Shown: positions 24,956-33,546 of the stretch, one piece after another
How positions within the stretch are numbered: position 1 is the first letter of the stretch
Layout: each line of letters starts with the position of its first letter
NCBI GenBank assembly: GCA_009787835.1
Contig: WQSN01000013.1
Coordinates: 1 to 56,250, forward strand
Reading direction: 5' to 3'
Source: Treponema sp.
GTDB lineage: Bacteria; Spirochaetota; Spirochaetia; Treponematales; Breznakiellaceae
DNA length: 56,250 nt
Notes under the pieces: generated by a model
Told to the model about the DNA's origin: nothing
The model's input: the letters and a program-made list of their open reading frames with translations, nothing else
The model's database searches: none
Program-made: the position numbers and the translations under genes

Positions 24956-25810
24956 ATGAAGAAAATAATTGAAAGATTACTGGTATTTTTTATAGGGATT
25001 CCGGCGGTGGCGTCTCTTGTTCTGTTCCTTCCCTATTACAGCCACCTGACAATGAATATATTTGTTATTATATTTTCCGCGGCCGGCGCCTATGAATTTT
25101 CCAAAATGCTTGAGAACAGGCAATTGAAAATAAGCAGAATGGAAGCTGTTATTCTGGGTTCCCTGATGCCGTTAGCTGCAACACTGGTGACAAGTTTCAA
25201 TTGCCCCGAGTGGCTGTTTTCATTTTTATTTGTAACAGGTTCCGGGTGGGTAATATTGTCGTGCGTTTTCTCAGGCGCGGATAAAATGGATTCTGTCACA
25301 GGCCGCATTGCCGCGGGTTTTTCAGTGATTATTTATCCCGGTTTCTTTATGTGCTGGGTTGTCAGAATGACAATATGGAACAATCCGGCTGCTATTCTGG
25401 TTTTTCTTTTTATTGTGTTCGGAAGCGATTCCGCAGCATGGCTTTTAGGGAATATTTTTGGAGCAAATAACCGGGGAATAATCGCGGCAAGCCCGAATAA
25501 AAGCATCGCGGGTTTTATCGGCGGTTTTATCGGCGCCATAATTGTCTCCTGCGGCGCGTCATTGATTGTTCCTGATGTTTTTGTAACTCACACGGATCTT
25601 CATGCGGCAGTATCCGCAATTATTTTGGGCATTTGCACAGGTATAGCGGCTACATTGGGCGATCTGGCCGAGTCCGCGATAAAGAGAAGCTGCAATGTAA
25701 AAGATTCGGGAAATATGATGCTCGGAAGGGGCGGAATTCTTGATTCAATTGATTCAATTGCAGTTGCCGCTCCTGTTTATTTCCTGCTCTTTAACATATT
25801 TTTTTATTAA
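24956..25810 (+). CDS. cdsA: Phosphatidate cytidylyltransferase
   Basis: This integral membrane enzyme makes CDP-diacylglycerol from CTP and phosphatidate, the branch point for phospholipids. About eight membrane segments span residues 5-280. The C-terminal signature is present, IKRSCNVKDSGNMMLGRGG followed by ILDSIDS, but the usual HGG...DR...D pattern reads RGG...DS...D. This His-to-Arg and Arg-to-Ser change may be lineage-typical. It is 284 residues, in the uppS-cdsA-dxr cluster. Confidence 0.93.
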   Translation: MKKIIERLLVFFIGIPAVASLVLFLPYYSHLTMNIFVIIFSAAGAYEFSKMLENRQLKISRMEAVILGSLMPLAATLVTSFNCPEWLFSFLFVTGSGWVILSCVFSGADKMDSVTGRIAAGFSVIIYPGFFMCWVVRMTIWNNPAAILVFLFIVFGSDSAAWLLGNIFGANNRGIIAASPNKSIAGFIGGFIGAIIVSCGASLIVPDVFVTHTDLHAAVSAIILGICTGIAATLGDLAESAIKRSCNVKDSGNMMLGRGGILDSIDSIAVAAPVYFLLFNIFFY

Positions 25811-25813
25811 TTA

Positions 25814-27010
25814 ATGAAACGTATCGCTGTCCTTGGCGCGACAGGTTCCATCGGAAAAAGTTCTCTGGATGTAATTTCCCGCGATAAGGAAAACTTTGAG
25901 GTAGTTCTGATCAGCGCGCACTCCAGCCGGGAAGAGCTTGAGCGGTTATCACGGCAGTTTCCTTCCGCTGTTTGCGTTTTTTCAGGGGACACAGGCGGTA
26001 AAGAAAAACTCCTTACAGCGATTAAAAACGCAAACGCATGTTTAATAATAAACGGCATATCAGGCAGCCCAGGGCTTGAACCGTCTCTTGCGGCAATTGA
26101 ATCAGGAGCGGCTCTTGCGCTGGCAAACAAGGAAACAATTGTCATGGCAGGGCGGCTTGTTCTGCGCCGCGCGAAAGAAAAAAATGTAAATGTAATCCCC
26201 GTCGATTCGGAACATTCGGCCATTTTTCATTTATTGCAGAGGGAAATATTTAATCACAGTGCATCACAGGGTATTACACGGGAAGATTTTTATAACAGGG
26301 CATCACAGGGTTTTATGGAAGAAGATATTAAAAGTTATTTGAATAACCATGTAAGCGAAATTATTCTAACAGCATCGGGCGGTCCATTCAGAAAATTCAG
26401 CCTGAAGGAAATGGAAAGCGTAACCGCAAAAGATGCCCTGACGCACCCTACATGGAAAATGGGACCGAAAATTACAATTGATTCCGCGTCCATGGCAAAC
26501 AAGGGGCTGGAAATAATTGAAGCCTGCGTTCTTTTCAATATGCCTCCTGAAAAAATCAAAGTAGTTATTCATCCGCAGAGTATTGTTCATTCCATGGTAC
26601 GCCTTTGTAACGGCGCACTTTACACTCAGGCTTCAATACCTGATATGCGCCATCCAATTCATGATGCCCTGTATTGGCCTGAAACCAAACCGTCATCTTT
26701 GGAAAGTTTAAGTTTCGACTCGCTTACCCTTGAGTTTGAAAAACCGGACACGGAAAAATTTCCCATGTTAAATCTCGCGCGCAAAGCGGCGCAGTACGGC
26801 GCGCTTTTCCCATGCGCCTACAATGCGGCAAATGAAGAAGCTGTCGCCGCCTTTTTAAACGGCCGCATACGCTTTACTGATATACCCAAAGTAACAGAAT
26901 ACGCGCTTGAAGCGGATTGGTCTTTAAAATATGATGATTTGGAAACGGTATTAAAGGCTGATAACGAGGCGAGGGAAAGAGCGCTGTCCTTTATTCATAA
27001 ACTGGTATAA
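25814..27010 (+). CDS. dxr: 1-deoxy-D-xylulose 5-phosphate reductoisomerase
   Basis: This enzyme is the second step of the MEP isoprenoid pathway (DXP to MEP, NADPH). The NADPH motif GATGSIG (8-14), NKETIVMAG, PVDSEHSAIFHLLQ (metal Asp/Glu) and LTASGGPFRKF are present. The protein is 398 residues. An insertion of about 35 residues after SEHSAIFHLLQ contains a 13-codon tandem duplication (ASQG... at 26261 and 26300) that other enzymes lack. With dxs near the window end, MEP is probably the isoprenoid route here. Confidence 0.95.
   Translation: MKRIAVLGATGSIGKSSLDVISRDKENFEVVLISAHSSREELERLSRQFPSAVCVFSGDTGGKEKLLTAIKNANACLIINGISGSPGLEPSLAAIESGAALALANKETIVMAGRLVLRRAKEKNVNVIPVDSEHSAIFHLLQREIFNHSASQGITREDFYNRASQGFMEEDIKSYLNNHVSEIILTASGGPFRKFSLKEMESVTAKDALTHPTWKMGPKITIDSASMANKGLEIIEACVLFNMPPEKIKVVIHPQSIVHSMVRLCNGALYTQASIPDMRHPIHDALYWPETKPSSLESLSFDSLTLEFEKPDTEKFPMLNLARKAAQYGALFPCAYNAANEEAVAAFLNGRIRFTDIPKVTEYALEADWSLKYDDLETVLKADNEARERALSFIHKLV
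26258..26345. repeat. In-frame internal duplication in dxr
   Basis: The 12-mer GCATCACAGGGT occurs at 26261-26272 and at 26300-26311, exactly 39 bases apart. The translated copies read ASQGITREDFYNR and ASQGFMEEDIKSY. It forms a lineage-specific loop next to the active-site metal segment. Confidence 0.7.
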
Positions 27011-27027
27011 TACCCGAGCCTTCCCCC

Positions 27028-27056
27028 TCGAAAATAAAACGGCAATGTGGTATAAT
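27028..27056 (+). promoter_or_regulatory. Predicted extended -10 promoter of rseP
   Basis: An extended -10 element, TG-G-TATAAT (TATAAT at 27051-27056), lies 10 bases before the rseP ATG. A weak -35 (TCGAAA, 4 of 6) lies 17 bases upstream. No ribosome site is visible. It could give rseP its own leaderless transcript inside the operon. Confidence 0.5.
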
Positions 27057-27066
27057 AAAAACATAT

Positions 27067-28443
27067 ATGTTAATACTCAAAATAGTGCTTGGACTTTTTG
27101 GCCTGGGAATAGTGGTTTTTATTCATGAACTGGGGCATTTTCTGGCTGCACGCTTGGTTGGAATCAATGTAGAAGCATTCTCTATCGGATGGGGAAACCC
27201 GATTCTAAAAAAGAAAATCGGCACTGTCGAATACAGGCTGGGAATGTTCCCTGTCGGCGGTTACTGCAAGATGAGAGGCGAAACCGACTACAAGGAAGCA
27301 TGGGAAAACATGAAAAACGGAAAAAATCCGGAAGAAGGTTCTTATCTTGCTGCAAAACCAGCGGCGCGAATACTTGTTTCTCTGGGAGGGCCGTTATTTA
27401 ATTTGATTTTCGCGTGTCTCCTTCTTTCCCTGCTTTGGGGTATTGGATTTGAAATAAACACCCTTGATAACAGAATAATACTTGCTTCTGAAGTATCTTC
27501 TGATCTTTACCCTGCGGATAACGCGGGACTGAAAACAGGTGATCGAATTATAGAAATAGCGGGAAATGAGATTTCCTATTATCACGAAGCGCAGGAAAAT
27601 ATCGCGCTGAACCCCGACAAGGCGCTGCCCATAACAGTTGAACGAAACGGTGAACTTGTCAGATTAAATATCACCCCCGCTCTTGATAAATCAAGCGGCG
27701 CAGGAAAAATAGGAGTATATTTCTGGACAGATCCCGTAATTGAAAAAGTAACGGAAGGCAGCCTGGCGGCAATGGCAGGTCTTTTACCGGGGGATATTAT
27801 AACAGGCACCAACGGCAAATCAATACGAAACAGCGTTGATTTTATGATGATCATGGAACAGGAACCCGAAACTCTTTTTATTGAATATGAAAGATACGGT
27901 CAGCGGCATCAGACGCTGATTAATATAAATGCGCCTGCAAACGGGCTGCCCTCAAGCGGGCTGCCCCCAAGTGGGCTTGGGTTTTCATGGGCGCCTGTGA
28001 AATACCGAACTCCCAGTCTTTCATTTCCCGCGGCAATAGAAAAGGGAGTAAGAGAAAGCTTTAAAACCTTATCCATTTCAATAAAGAGCCTCAGGCTTCT
28101 TTTTATGGGCATTGATCTGACGCAGGCAGTTTCTGGTCCTGTGCGCATAACGTACATGATGGGAGATATGGCGACACAGAGTTTTGGCCAGGGATTGGGA
28201 ATTGGGTTCCGCTCATCAATAGAATTTATTTCGCTGATATCCATAGCTCTCTGCGTTATGAACCTGCTGCCCCTGCCAATTCTTGACGGCGGAATGATTA
28301 TACTTTTCTTTGTTGAACTGCTGCGCAGAAAACCCGCGCACCCAAAAGTTATATCGGTCTTTCAGGCATGCGGCATGGTTATAATTTTTGGCTTAATGAT
28401 ATTCGCCTTTTTCGGAGATATAATGTACTTTGTCAGGCGATGA
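27067..28443 (+). CDS. rseP: Site-2 metalloprotease RseP family
   Basis: This intramembrane zinc protease cleaves regulatory membrane proteins. HExxH (HELGH, residues 20-24) lies in the first membrane helix and LDGG in a helix near 400. Two PDZ-like domains (about 120-200 and 205-285) lie between. The 458-residue length is standard. A 15-base tandem repeat (27946-27960, 27961-27975) gives an extra Gly/Pro/Ser loop after the second PDZ. Typical substrates are anti-sigma factors, none of which is visible here. Confidence 0.93.
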   Translation: MLILKIVLGLFGLGIVVFIHELGHFLAARLVGINVEAFSIGWGNPILKKKIGTVEYRLGMFPVGGYCKMRGETDYKEAWENMKNGKNPEEGSYLAAKPAARILVSLGGPLFNLIFACLLLSLLWGIGFEINTLDNRIILASEVSSDLYPADNAGLKTGDRIIEIAGNEISYYHEAQENIALNPDKALPITVERNGELVRLNITPALDKSSGAGKIGVYFWTDPVIEKVTEGSLAAMAGLLPGDIITGTNGKSIRNSVDFMMIMEQEPETLFIEYERYGQRHQTLININAPANGLPSSGLPPSGLGFSWAPVKYRTPSLSFPAAIEKGVRESFKTLSISIKSLRLLFMGIDLTQAVSGPVRITYMMGDMATQSFGQGLGIGFRSSIEFISLISIALCVMNLLPLPILDGGMIILFFVELLRRKPAHPKVISVFQACGMVIIFGLMIFAFFGDIMYFVRR

Positions 28444-28460
28444 TTCGGGGAGACTGGAGA

Positions 28461-29090
28461 ATGAAAAGCAGTATTCACTGTCCATGCGGTAAAATATTTT
28501 CTGTTGAAATTGAAGAAGAAATAGATTTGGACGCGAGTAATGACAACCTGGAAAAAATCAACAACGGAACTTTTATGAGTTTTATCTGCCCTGGCTGCGA
28601 AAAAAAACATAAACCTGAATATAAAATAAAAATTTTATGGAATTCCAGAAATTTAAAATTTGAAATTCTGCCGGAGCCTGACAGAAATGATTTCTATCTT
28701 AAAAAAAAGGTGAAAACTTTCGCCGGAAACAATCAATACGAAACAATAATAGGCTATCCTGAAATGGCTGACCGTATTTCAGTGATAAATGACAATCTTG
28801 AGCCTGTTGTGATAGAAACGCTGAAATACTACCTGCTTGTAAAAGCCGATGAGAATTATCCTGACAGGGATATAAACGCATGGTATCACGGGAAAGGAGA
28901 TGAAGGCATTGAATTTCATCTTGACGGAATCAGGCCGGACGAAGTTGCGGTAATGAAGGTGCCTATGAATGTTTATGATAAAACCTGCAAAGACTACCGC
29001 AAACATCCGAAGAACGGAATATACAGGTCATTGCGCAGCCGCTCATACATGTCGGTTCAGAATTTATTCAGGCCGGAAGCGATAAAATGA
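28461..29090 (+). CDS. CpXC domain protein
   Basis: This 209-residue cytoplasmic protein begins MKSSIHCPCGKIF, with the CpXC motif (Cys-Pro-Cys) and a second C-x2-C (ICPGCEKK), so it probably binds a metal. The rest is a charged alpha/beta domain of unknown function. The start at 28461 is preferred (GGAG 8 bases before) over an upstream ATG in the same frame at 28368 inside rseP. It overlaps the beta-propeller gene by 4 bases. Confidence 0.78.
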   Translation: MKSSIHCPCGKIFSVEIEEEIDLDASNDNLEKINNGTFMSFICPGCEKKHKPEYKIKILWNSRNLKFEILPEPDRNDFYLKKKVKTFAGNNQYETIIGYPEMADRISVINDNLEPVVIETLKYYLLVKADENYPDRDINAWYHGKGDEGIEFHLDGIRPDEVAVMKVPMNVYDKTCKDYRKHPKNGIYRSLRSRSYMSVQNLFRPEAIK

Positions 29091-31069
29091 ATAAAATAAA
29101 ATATTTTTCCATTTGTGTTTTATTGGTAATTTTAATAATGCCTTTGTCCGCGCAGAATGCCGGAAGCTCCGCTGGAGGACACAGGGCAAAAGTCACATCA
29201 CTTGCGCATAACGGAGACACGGTTATTAGCGCCGGCGAAGACGGTTTTATTGTAATCTGGAATACGAACACTCAATCCGCCATAGATCGTCTTCAACTTA
29301 CATCGGGCAGAATAAGCGCCATGGTAAAACATCCGCTGAATGACGAAATATGCGTCGCAGAATCTTTAGGTCCGGATCAATACAGACTGTCCGCGTGGGA
29401 TTACGCGCTAAAAGTAAAACTTTTCTCGCTAACCTCAACGCAACCTGTAACCTACATTAATTATTCGGCGGGCGGGAGTTTTATTATTGCGGCCGGCTTA
29501 AACGGCGCGCCTCTTACGCTTCTTAATTCCGGCACAGGAAGCGTTAATTCCGCTCCCGTTATTCCTTCAGGAAATGTGTCAGCCGCAATGACAGGCAGGG
29601 CCGAGCGAAACATGCTGTTTTATCATTCATCACAGGAAAACTCCGAAGGTTATATAATGTACTATGACTTTACCTCCGCTTCCATAACAGGCCGTTTCAG
29701 GGTTCCGTTTTCGCTTTCAAGTCCTGTCATCTTTGGAAACGGGCGTTTTCTTGCAGGAATTAATTCATCCGGCAGTCTTTTGGTAATTGACGCGGCGTCG
29801 GGAACGGAATATGACAGTTACAGAAATATAAACAGAAACGCCATGCTCTGCTCCGCAGAAGAAGGCTTCTACTGCCTCAACAATGAAGGAATGTATCTGG
29901 TTCTGTATAAGTTTGCAATAAACAGCTATGGAAATCTGGCGGTTCTGGACAGAACATCCATTTCCCAATATGCAGCAGGCACTGTCAGTTCGATTGCATT
30001 TAACAAAAGTCCTGCTATGGCAAACACCGAAGGCAGACTTTTTCTGCTTGGAGAAAACGGGAATATTATTAACTTCAGCTATAATTTCCAGACGCGCGTA
30101 AGGGAAATAGCGTTTGCCAACCGCAGTATCGCAGTCATGCTAGAAAACAGCGAAATATTTTTTCTTCCCGGCGATTACCGCCAGATTAATCATTATGAAT
30201 CATTATCCATGAAGGTAAAAAACGGCTATACAAAAATAACAGCACTGCCGGCCTCCTCCCCCTACGATGACGGAACAAACAGGTTTATTATTTGGCAGAG
30301 CGCAGGCACGCAATACATTCCGCAAATTGTATATTCAGGAAATGTATATGATGACATAAGACTGGATTTTATTACCAGCCGCATCCCCATCCGTTCAATT
30401 TCAGTTACACATAACAGAATACTCGTTCTTGACATGGCGGGAAATATTACTGTTTATAATAATGATAATTCATCTGTGGAATTTACTTTTTCTTCGATTG
30501 GAGCCATTGACGCGGTTTTGGTTAACAATGATTATTTTATACTCTGCCGCAGCGTAATGAGCGGCAATAGCCCTTTCCTTCTCGTAAATTATAAAACAGG
30601 CGAAACAGTTCCGGTATCATTGCGCGCTGAAGCGGGCATAATGGCCTATGTCGGAAGAACAGGAAACATATACGCCGCGGCTGTTGAGCGTAATAATTAC
30701 GGAGTAAAAACCCTGGTGCTTAATATCGCGGCGGCATCGTCATCGACAAGTACAGACATTATAATCGAAGAATACCCAGGTGAAGCATTTCACCTGACAA
30801 TGGCGGAATCTTCGCGGTTTTTTGCTATCGCGAACAGCGACGCGGGGTCGTCCATTTACGGGGAAGAAATCCTGCAACTGGAAAGATCCGGAGGGTTTCC
30901 GGAAAAATTGCTGGGCAGCGATAATTATTTTATTTCACTTGACAGCGAAGGCAGCATCTGCTGGCATGACAACACAACAGGCAAATTACTTGCAACCTTT
31001 AAACTATACGGAAACATGTGGACATTAAAAAGCGATACAGAAATTTCCGGTTACATCAGACGTAATTAA
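29087..31069 (+). CDS. Secreted WD40-like beta-propeller protein
   Basis: This 660-residue protein has a signal peptide (cleavage after PLSA, about residue 22). Its first blade has a WD40 core, GHRAKVTSLAHNGDTVI followed by AGEDGFIVIWN. The following repeats are degenerate propeller blades. Probably periplasmic and used in protein interaction. It is coupled to the CpXC gene and ends the rpsB-to-propeller transcription block. It converges with the ComFB gene. Confidence 0.8.
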   Translation: MNKIKYFSICVLLVILIMPLSAQNAGSSAGGHRAKVTSLAHNGDTVISAGEDGFIVIWNTNTQSAIDRLQLTSGRISAMVKHPLNDEICVAESLGPDQYRLSAWDYALKVKLFSLTSTQPVTYINYSAGGSFIIAAGLNGAPLTLLNSGTGSVNSAPVIPSGNVSAAMTGRAERNMLFYHSSQENSEGYIMYYDFTSASITGRFRVPFSLSSPVIFGNGRFLAGINSSGSLLVIDAASGTEYDSYRNINRNAMLCSAEEGFYCLNNEGMYLVLYKFAINSYGNLAVLDRTSISQYAAGTVSSIAFNKSPAMANTEGRLFLLGENGNIINFSYNFQTRVREIAFANRSIAVMLENSEIFFLPGDYRQINHYESLSMKVKNGYTKITALPASSPYDDGTNRFIIWQSAGTQYIPQIVYSGNVYDDIRLDFITSRIPIRSISVTHNRILVLDMAGNITVYNNDNSSVEFTFSSIGAIDAVLVNNDYFILCRSVMSGNSPFLLVNYKTGETVPVSLRAEAGIMAYVGRTGNIYAAAVERNNYGVKTLVLNIAAASSSTSTDIIIEEYPGEAFHLTMAESSRFFAIANSDAGSSIYGEEILQLERSGGFPEKLLGSDNYFISLDSEGSICWHDNTTGKLLATFKLYGNMWTLKSDTEISGYIRRN

Positions 31070-31086
31070 TATTTGCGGAAATAGGC

Positions 31087-31383
31087 TTAATCGTGAGCCG
31101 GATTCGTTTTCACCTTTTGAATTGCGTATGTTACTGCGGTTTTTATGCTGTTGGCATAAGCCTGTTCATTCATTGCCTGGGATGCGTATAATGTTCCAAG
31201 CAGGGAAAAACGGTACAGCGGTTTTACCGAATTAAGCGCAATTGCGGCTATATCCACTACGCATTCATTACAGCGGCACATGTCTTCAGGTTCAGACTCC
31301 AGCTGTTGTTCCACTTCGCTGATAACCAGCACTTCCGCTTCATTCTTCAGAAGCTCAAAATCATAATCATCAATAAAAGCCAT
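31087..31383 (-). CDS. ComFB family protein
   Basis: This 98-residue protein matches the ComFB (late competence) domain: NEAEVLVISEVEQQL, CRCNECVVDIAAIALN and KPLYRFSLLG. Members of this family bind c-di-GMP in some bacteria (cyanobacterial CdgR/ComFB), so it may be a c-di-GMP effector here. There is no competence gene nearby. The next gene on this strand is dnaB, with a 60-base gap upstream. Confidence 0.85.
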   Translation of the reverse strand: MAFIDDYDFELLKNEAEVLVISEVEQQLESEPEDMCRCNECVVDIAAIALNSVKPLYRFSLLGTLYASQAMNEQAYANSIKTAVTYAIQKVKTNPAHD

Positions 31384-31443
31384 ATTACCCCCACTTCATG
31401 TTATTATAATTTAATTATATGTTTAATTCAAGTATTTTATTAC

Positions 31444-32799
31444 TTATTGTTCCCTTGTAACGGCTACAAACCTGGATACTTTTGATTTTAACTCCAGTTT
31501 AACGACTCCTGTAGGTCCATTGCGCTGTTTTGCGATTATCAGGTCCGTAGGAATAACATCAACAGGCGTCTGGTTTTCCTCTTCTTTGTCATTTTTCTTC
31601 TTTTTCGCCTGATCACGGTGCAAAAACAATACCAAATCCGCGTCCTGTTCTATCGAACCTGAATCCCTTAAATTCGCCAGAGTCGGCACCTCACCCTGTG
31701 CGTCACGGTTTAGCTGGCAAAGAACTACAACGGGAATGTGCAGTTCACGCGCAAGACTTTTAAGTGAACGGGAAATTTCAGAAATCTGTTCATAACGCGG
31801 CAGTGAAGTGTTTTCATGGCCTATAAGGCCCAGGTAATCGATAAAGATAATTTCCACCTGCTGCTGTGAGCGAAGCTTTCTTGCCTGAGAGCGGAGATCC
31901 AGAAGTTTCATATTCGGCATATCAACGATGTGAAAGGGAGCGTCGTTTATATAACCCGCGACATCGATGATTTTTTTATAGTCGCTTGAACTGAAATACC
32001 CGCTCCTTAGATTCTGGGCCTGAACCATTGCTTCGCTGCTTAAAAGACGCTGTACAAGCGCGATGCCTGACATTTCCAGAGAAAAGAAAGCTGCCGGTGT
32101 TTTTTTATGGAAAGACATATCAGCAGCCATGTTAAGCGCGAGAGCGGTTTTTCCTACCGACGGTCGCGCGCCGATTATAATAAATTCATCGCGCTGAAAA
32201 CCGGCTGTCATTTGATCAAGTTTTTCATAACCTGTGGAAATGCCGGTAATCCAGTTCTTGGATTTCCGCACATTATCAATGATATCAAATGTTTTACCCA
32301 ATACCTCGCCTATTTTCCGCGATGAAACAACATGGCGATCATCGCTTAGTTCAAAAATACTCTGCTGTACTTCTTCCAGCGCTTCCCTGGAATCCTTCGA
32401 TTCATCATAAGCGTCTACCCCTATCTGAGAAGCCACTTTTAACAGCGCTCTTTTCAGGGAATAGCTTTTTACCATTTGCGAATAATATTCGATATTGGCG
32501 CTGGAAGGGATAACGGTTGTAAGGCCGGAAACATACGAAGCGCCTCCGGCTTCATCAAGTTTTCCGGTATGTTTTAATTCCTGAACTACTGTCTGAATAT
32601 CAGGACGCAGACCTTTGGCGTCAAGGCTCAATACCGCTTCAAAAACGCGTATGTTCGCCCGCGAATAAAAATCATCCGGACGCAGATGCTGCTGAATAAC
32701 AACGCTTACCGCTTCAGAATCCATTAACAGGCTGCCGAGCGCCGCCCTTTCCAGCTCGTCATCGTGAGGTGGTATATTACTCTTTGGTCCCTGAGCCAT
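31444..32799 (-). CDS. dnaB: Replicative DNA helicase DnaB
   Basis: The hexameric 5'-to-3' fork helicase. The N-terminal primase-interaction domain (residues 10-120) opens PPHDDELERAALGSLLMD. The RecA-like domain has Walker A GARPSVGKTAL (about 207-217), Walker B IIFIDYLGLI, and the PTLANLRDSGSIEQDAD arginine-finger region. It is 451 residues. It is the last gene of the rpsF-ssb-rpsR-DUF2232-rplI-dnaB cluster. Confidence 0.97.
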   Translation of the reverse strand: MAQGPKSNIPPHDDELERAALGSLLMDSEAVSVVIQQHLRPDDFYSRANIRVFEAVLSLDAKGLRPDIQTVVQELKHTGKLDEAGGASYVSGLTTVIPSSANIEYYSQMVKSYSLKRALLKVASQIGVDAYDESKDSREALEEVQQSIFELSDDRHVVSSRKIGEVLGKTFDIIDNVRKSKNWITGISTGYEKLDQMTAGFQRDEFIIIGARPSVGKTALALNMAADMSFHKKTPAAFFSLEMSGIALVQRLLSSEAMVQAQNLRSGYFSSSDYKKIIDVAGYINDAPFHIVDMPNMKLLDLRSQARKLRSQQQVEIIFIDYLGLIGHENTSLPRYEQISEISRSLKSLARELHIPVVVLCQLNRDAQGEVPTLANLRDSGSIEQDADLVLFLHRDQAKKKKNDKEEENQTPVDVIPTDLIIAKQRNGPTGVVKLELKSKVSRFVAVTREQ

Positions 32800-32819
32800 G
32801 TAATAAAGTTAAACGCTTA

Positions 32820-33446
32820 TTATGCCTGCGCTTCACCATTAACTGCGGCTTCTTCCTGCGGTTTCTCTTCGACAGAAGCGCTTTCGCTTTTCACGGTCTC
32901 AGGAGCGGCGGTTTCCTGAATCTGGGTATCCTTTACATCCTGCCGTTCATCTCTCCTGCTCCTGCGCTGAGGTTTGGGCGCGGCAGTTTCAGTTTTAATT
33001 TCCTGAGCCATTATGATAACTGTTATTTCCGCTGACTGGCTCTCGTAAAGTTTAATTGTTGCTTTATATTTTCCTACATTTTTAAAACCGCTTCCCGCAA
33101 GTTCAATGCGTTTGCGTTCAATATGGAATCCGCTCTTTGTAAGCTCATCCGCGATTGTCTGATTTGTAACAGCTCCGTAAAGCCTTCCGTTCGCGCCTGC
33201 GGGCATTGTTATGGATAGTTCAAGATTTTCCAGTTTCTCTTTAATTCCCATCGCGTCGCGGCGTTTGTTTTCCTTGCGCGCGTCAATTTCCGCCCTGCGG
33301 CTTTCAATAAGTTTTATCATCGCCTGCGTATAGGGAAGCGCAATCCCTCTGGGGAATAAATAGTTACGCGCGTAACCTTTTGCTACATCTTTTACATCTC
33401 CCTCTTCGCCGAGAGTCGCAAGATCCTTGTTTAAAATAACCTTCAT
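32820..33446 (-). CDS. rplI: 50S ribosomal protein L9
   Basis: L9 spans the L1-stalk base. N-domain MKVILNKDLATLGEEGDV with YARNYLFPRGIA is canonical. The C-domain follows (about 65-150). The protein is 208 residues, with about 55 extra C-terminal residues rich in Glu/Ala/Pro and basic patches that the usual 150-residue L9 lacks. The ATG has AGGGAG upstream. A perfect hairpin lies just upstream. Confidence 0.96.
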   Translation of the reverse strand: MKVILNKDLATLGEEGDVKDVAKGYARNYLFPRGIALPYTQAMIKLIESRRAEIDARKENKRRDAMGIKEKLENLELSITMPAGANGRLYGAVTNQTIADELTKSGFHIERKRIELAGSGFKNVGKYKATIKLYESQSAEITVIIMAQEIKTETAAPKPQRRSRRDERQDVKDTQIQETAAPETVKSESASVEEKPQEEAAVNGEAQA

Positions 33447-33458
33447 ACCAAGCTCCCT

Positions 33459-33478
33459 GATACCTCCTGTGAGGTATC
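33459..33478 (-). promoter_or_regulatory. Hairpin upstream of rplI
   Basis: In the mRNA sense, GATACCTC-ACAG-GAGGTATC forms a perfect 8-bp stem with a 4-base loop. It contains a spare AGGAGG-like segment. The functional ribosome site AGGGAG lies between the hairpin and the ATG. It may be an attenuator or processing site. Confidence 0.55.
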
Positions 33479-33546
33479 CTGTTTAATATTACAACTGCAG
33501 AAGTCAGTTGTTTGCCTCGGAGTAGAGGCGGCATCGCCATTTTGAA

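Noticed and set aside
28368-28460. Longer start for the CpXC gene inside rseP
   Set aside because: It would overlap rseP by about 76 bases, while the ATG at 28461 has GGAG and starts just before the CpXC motif.
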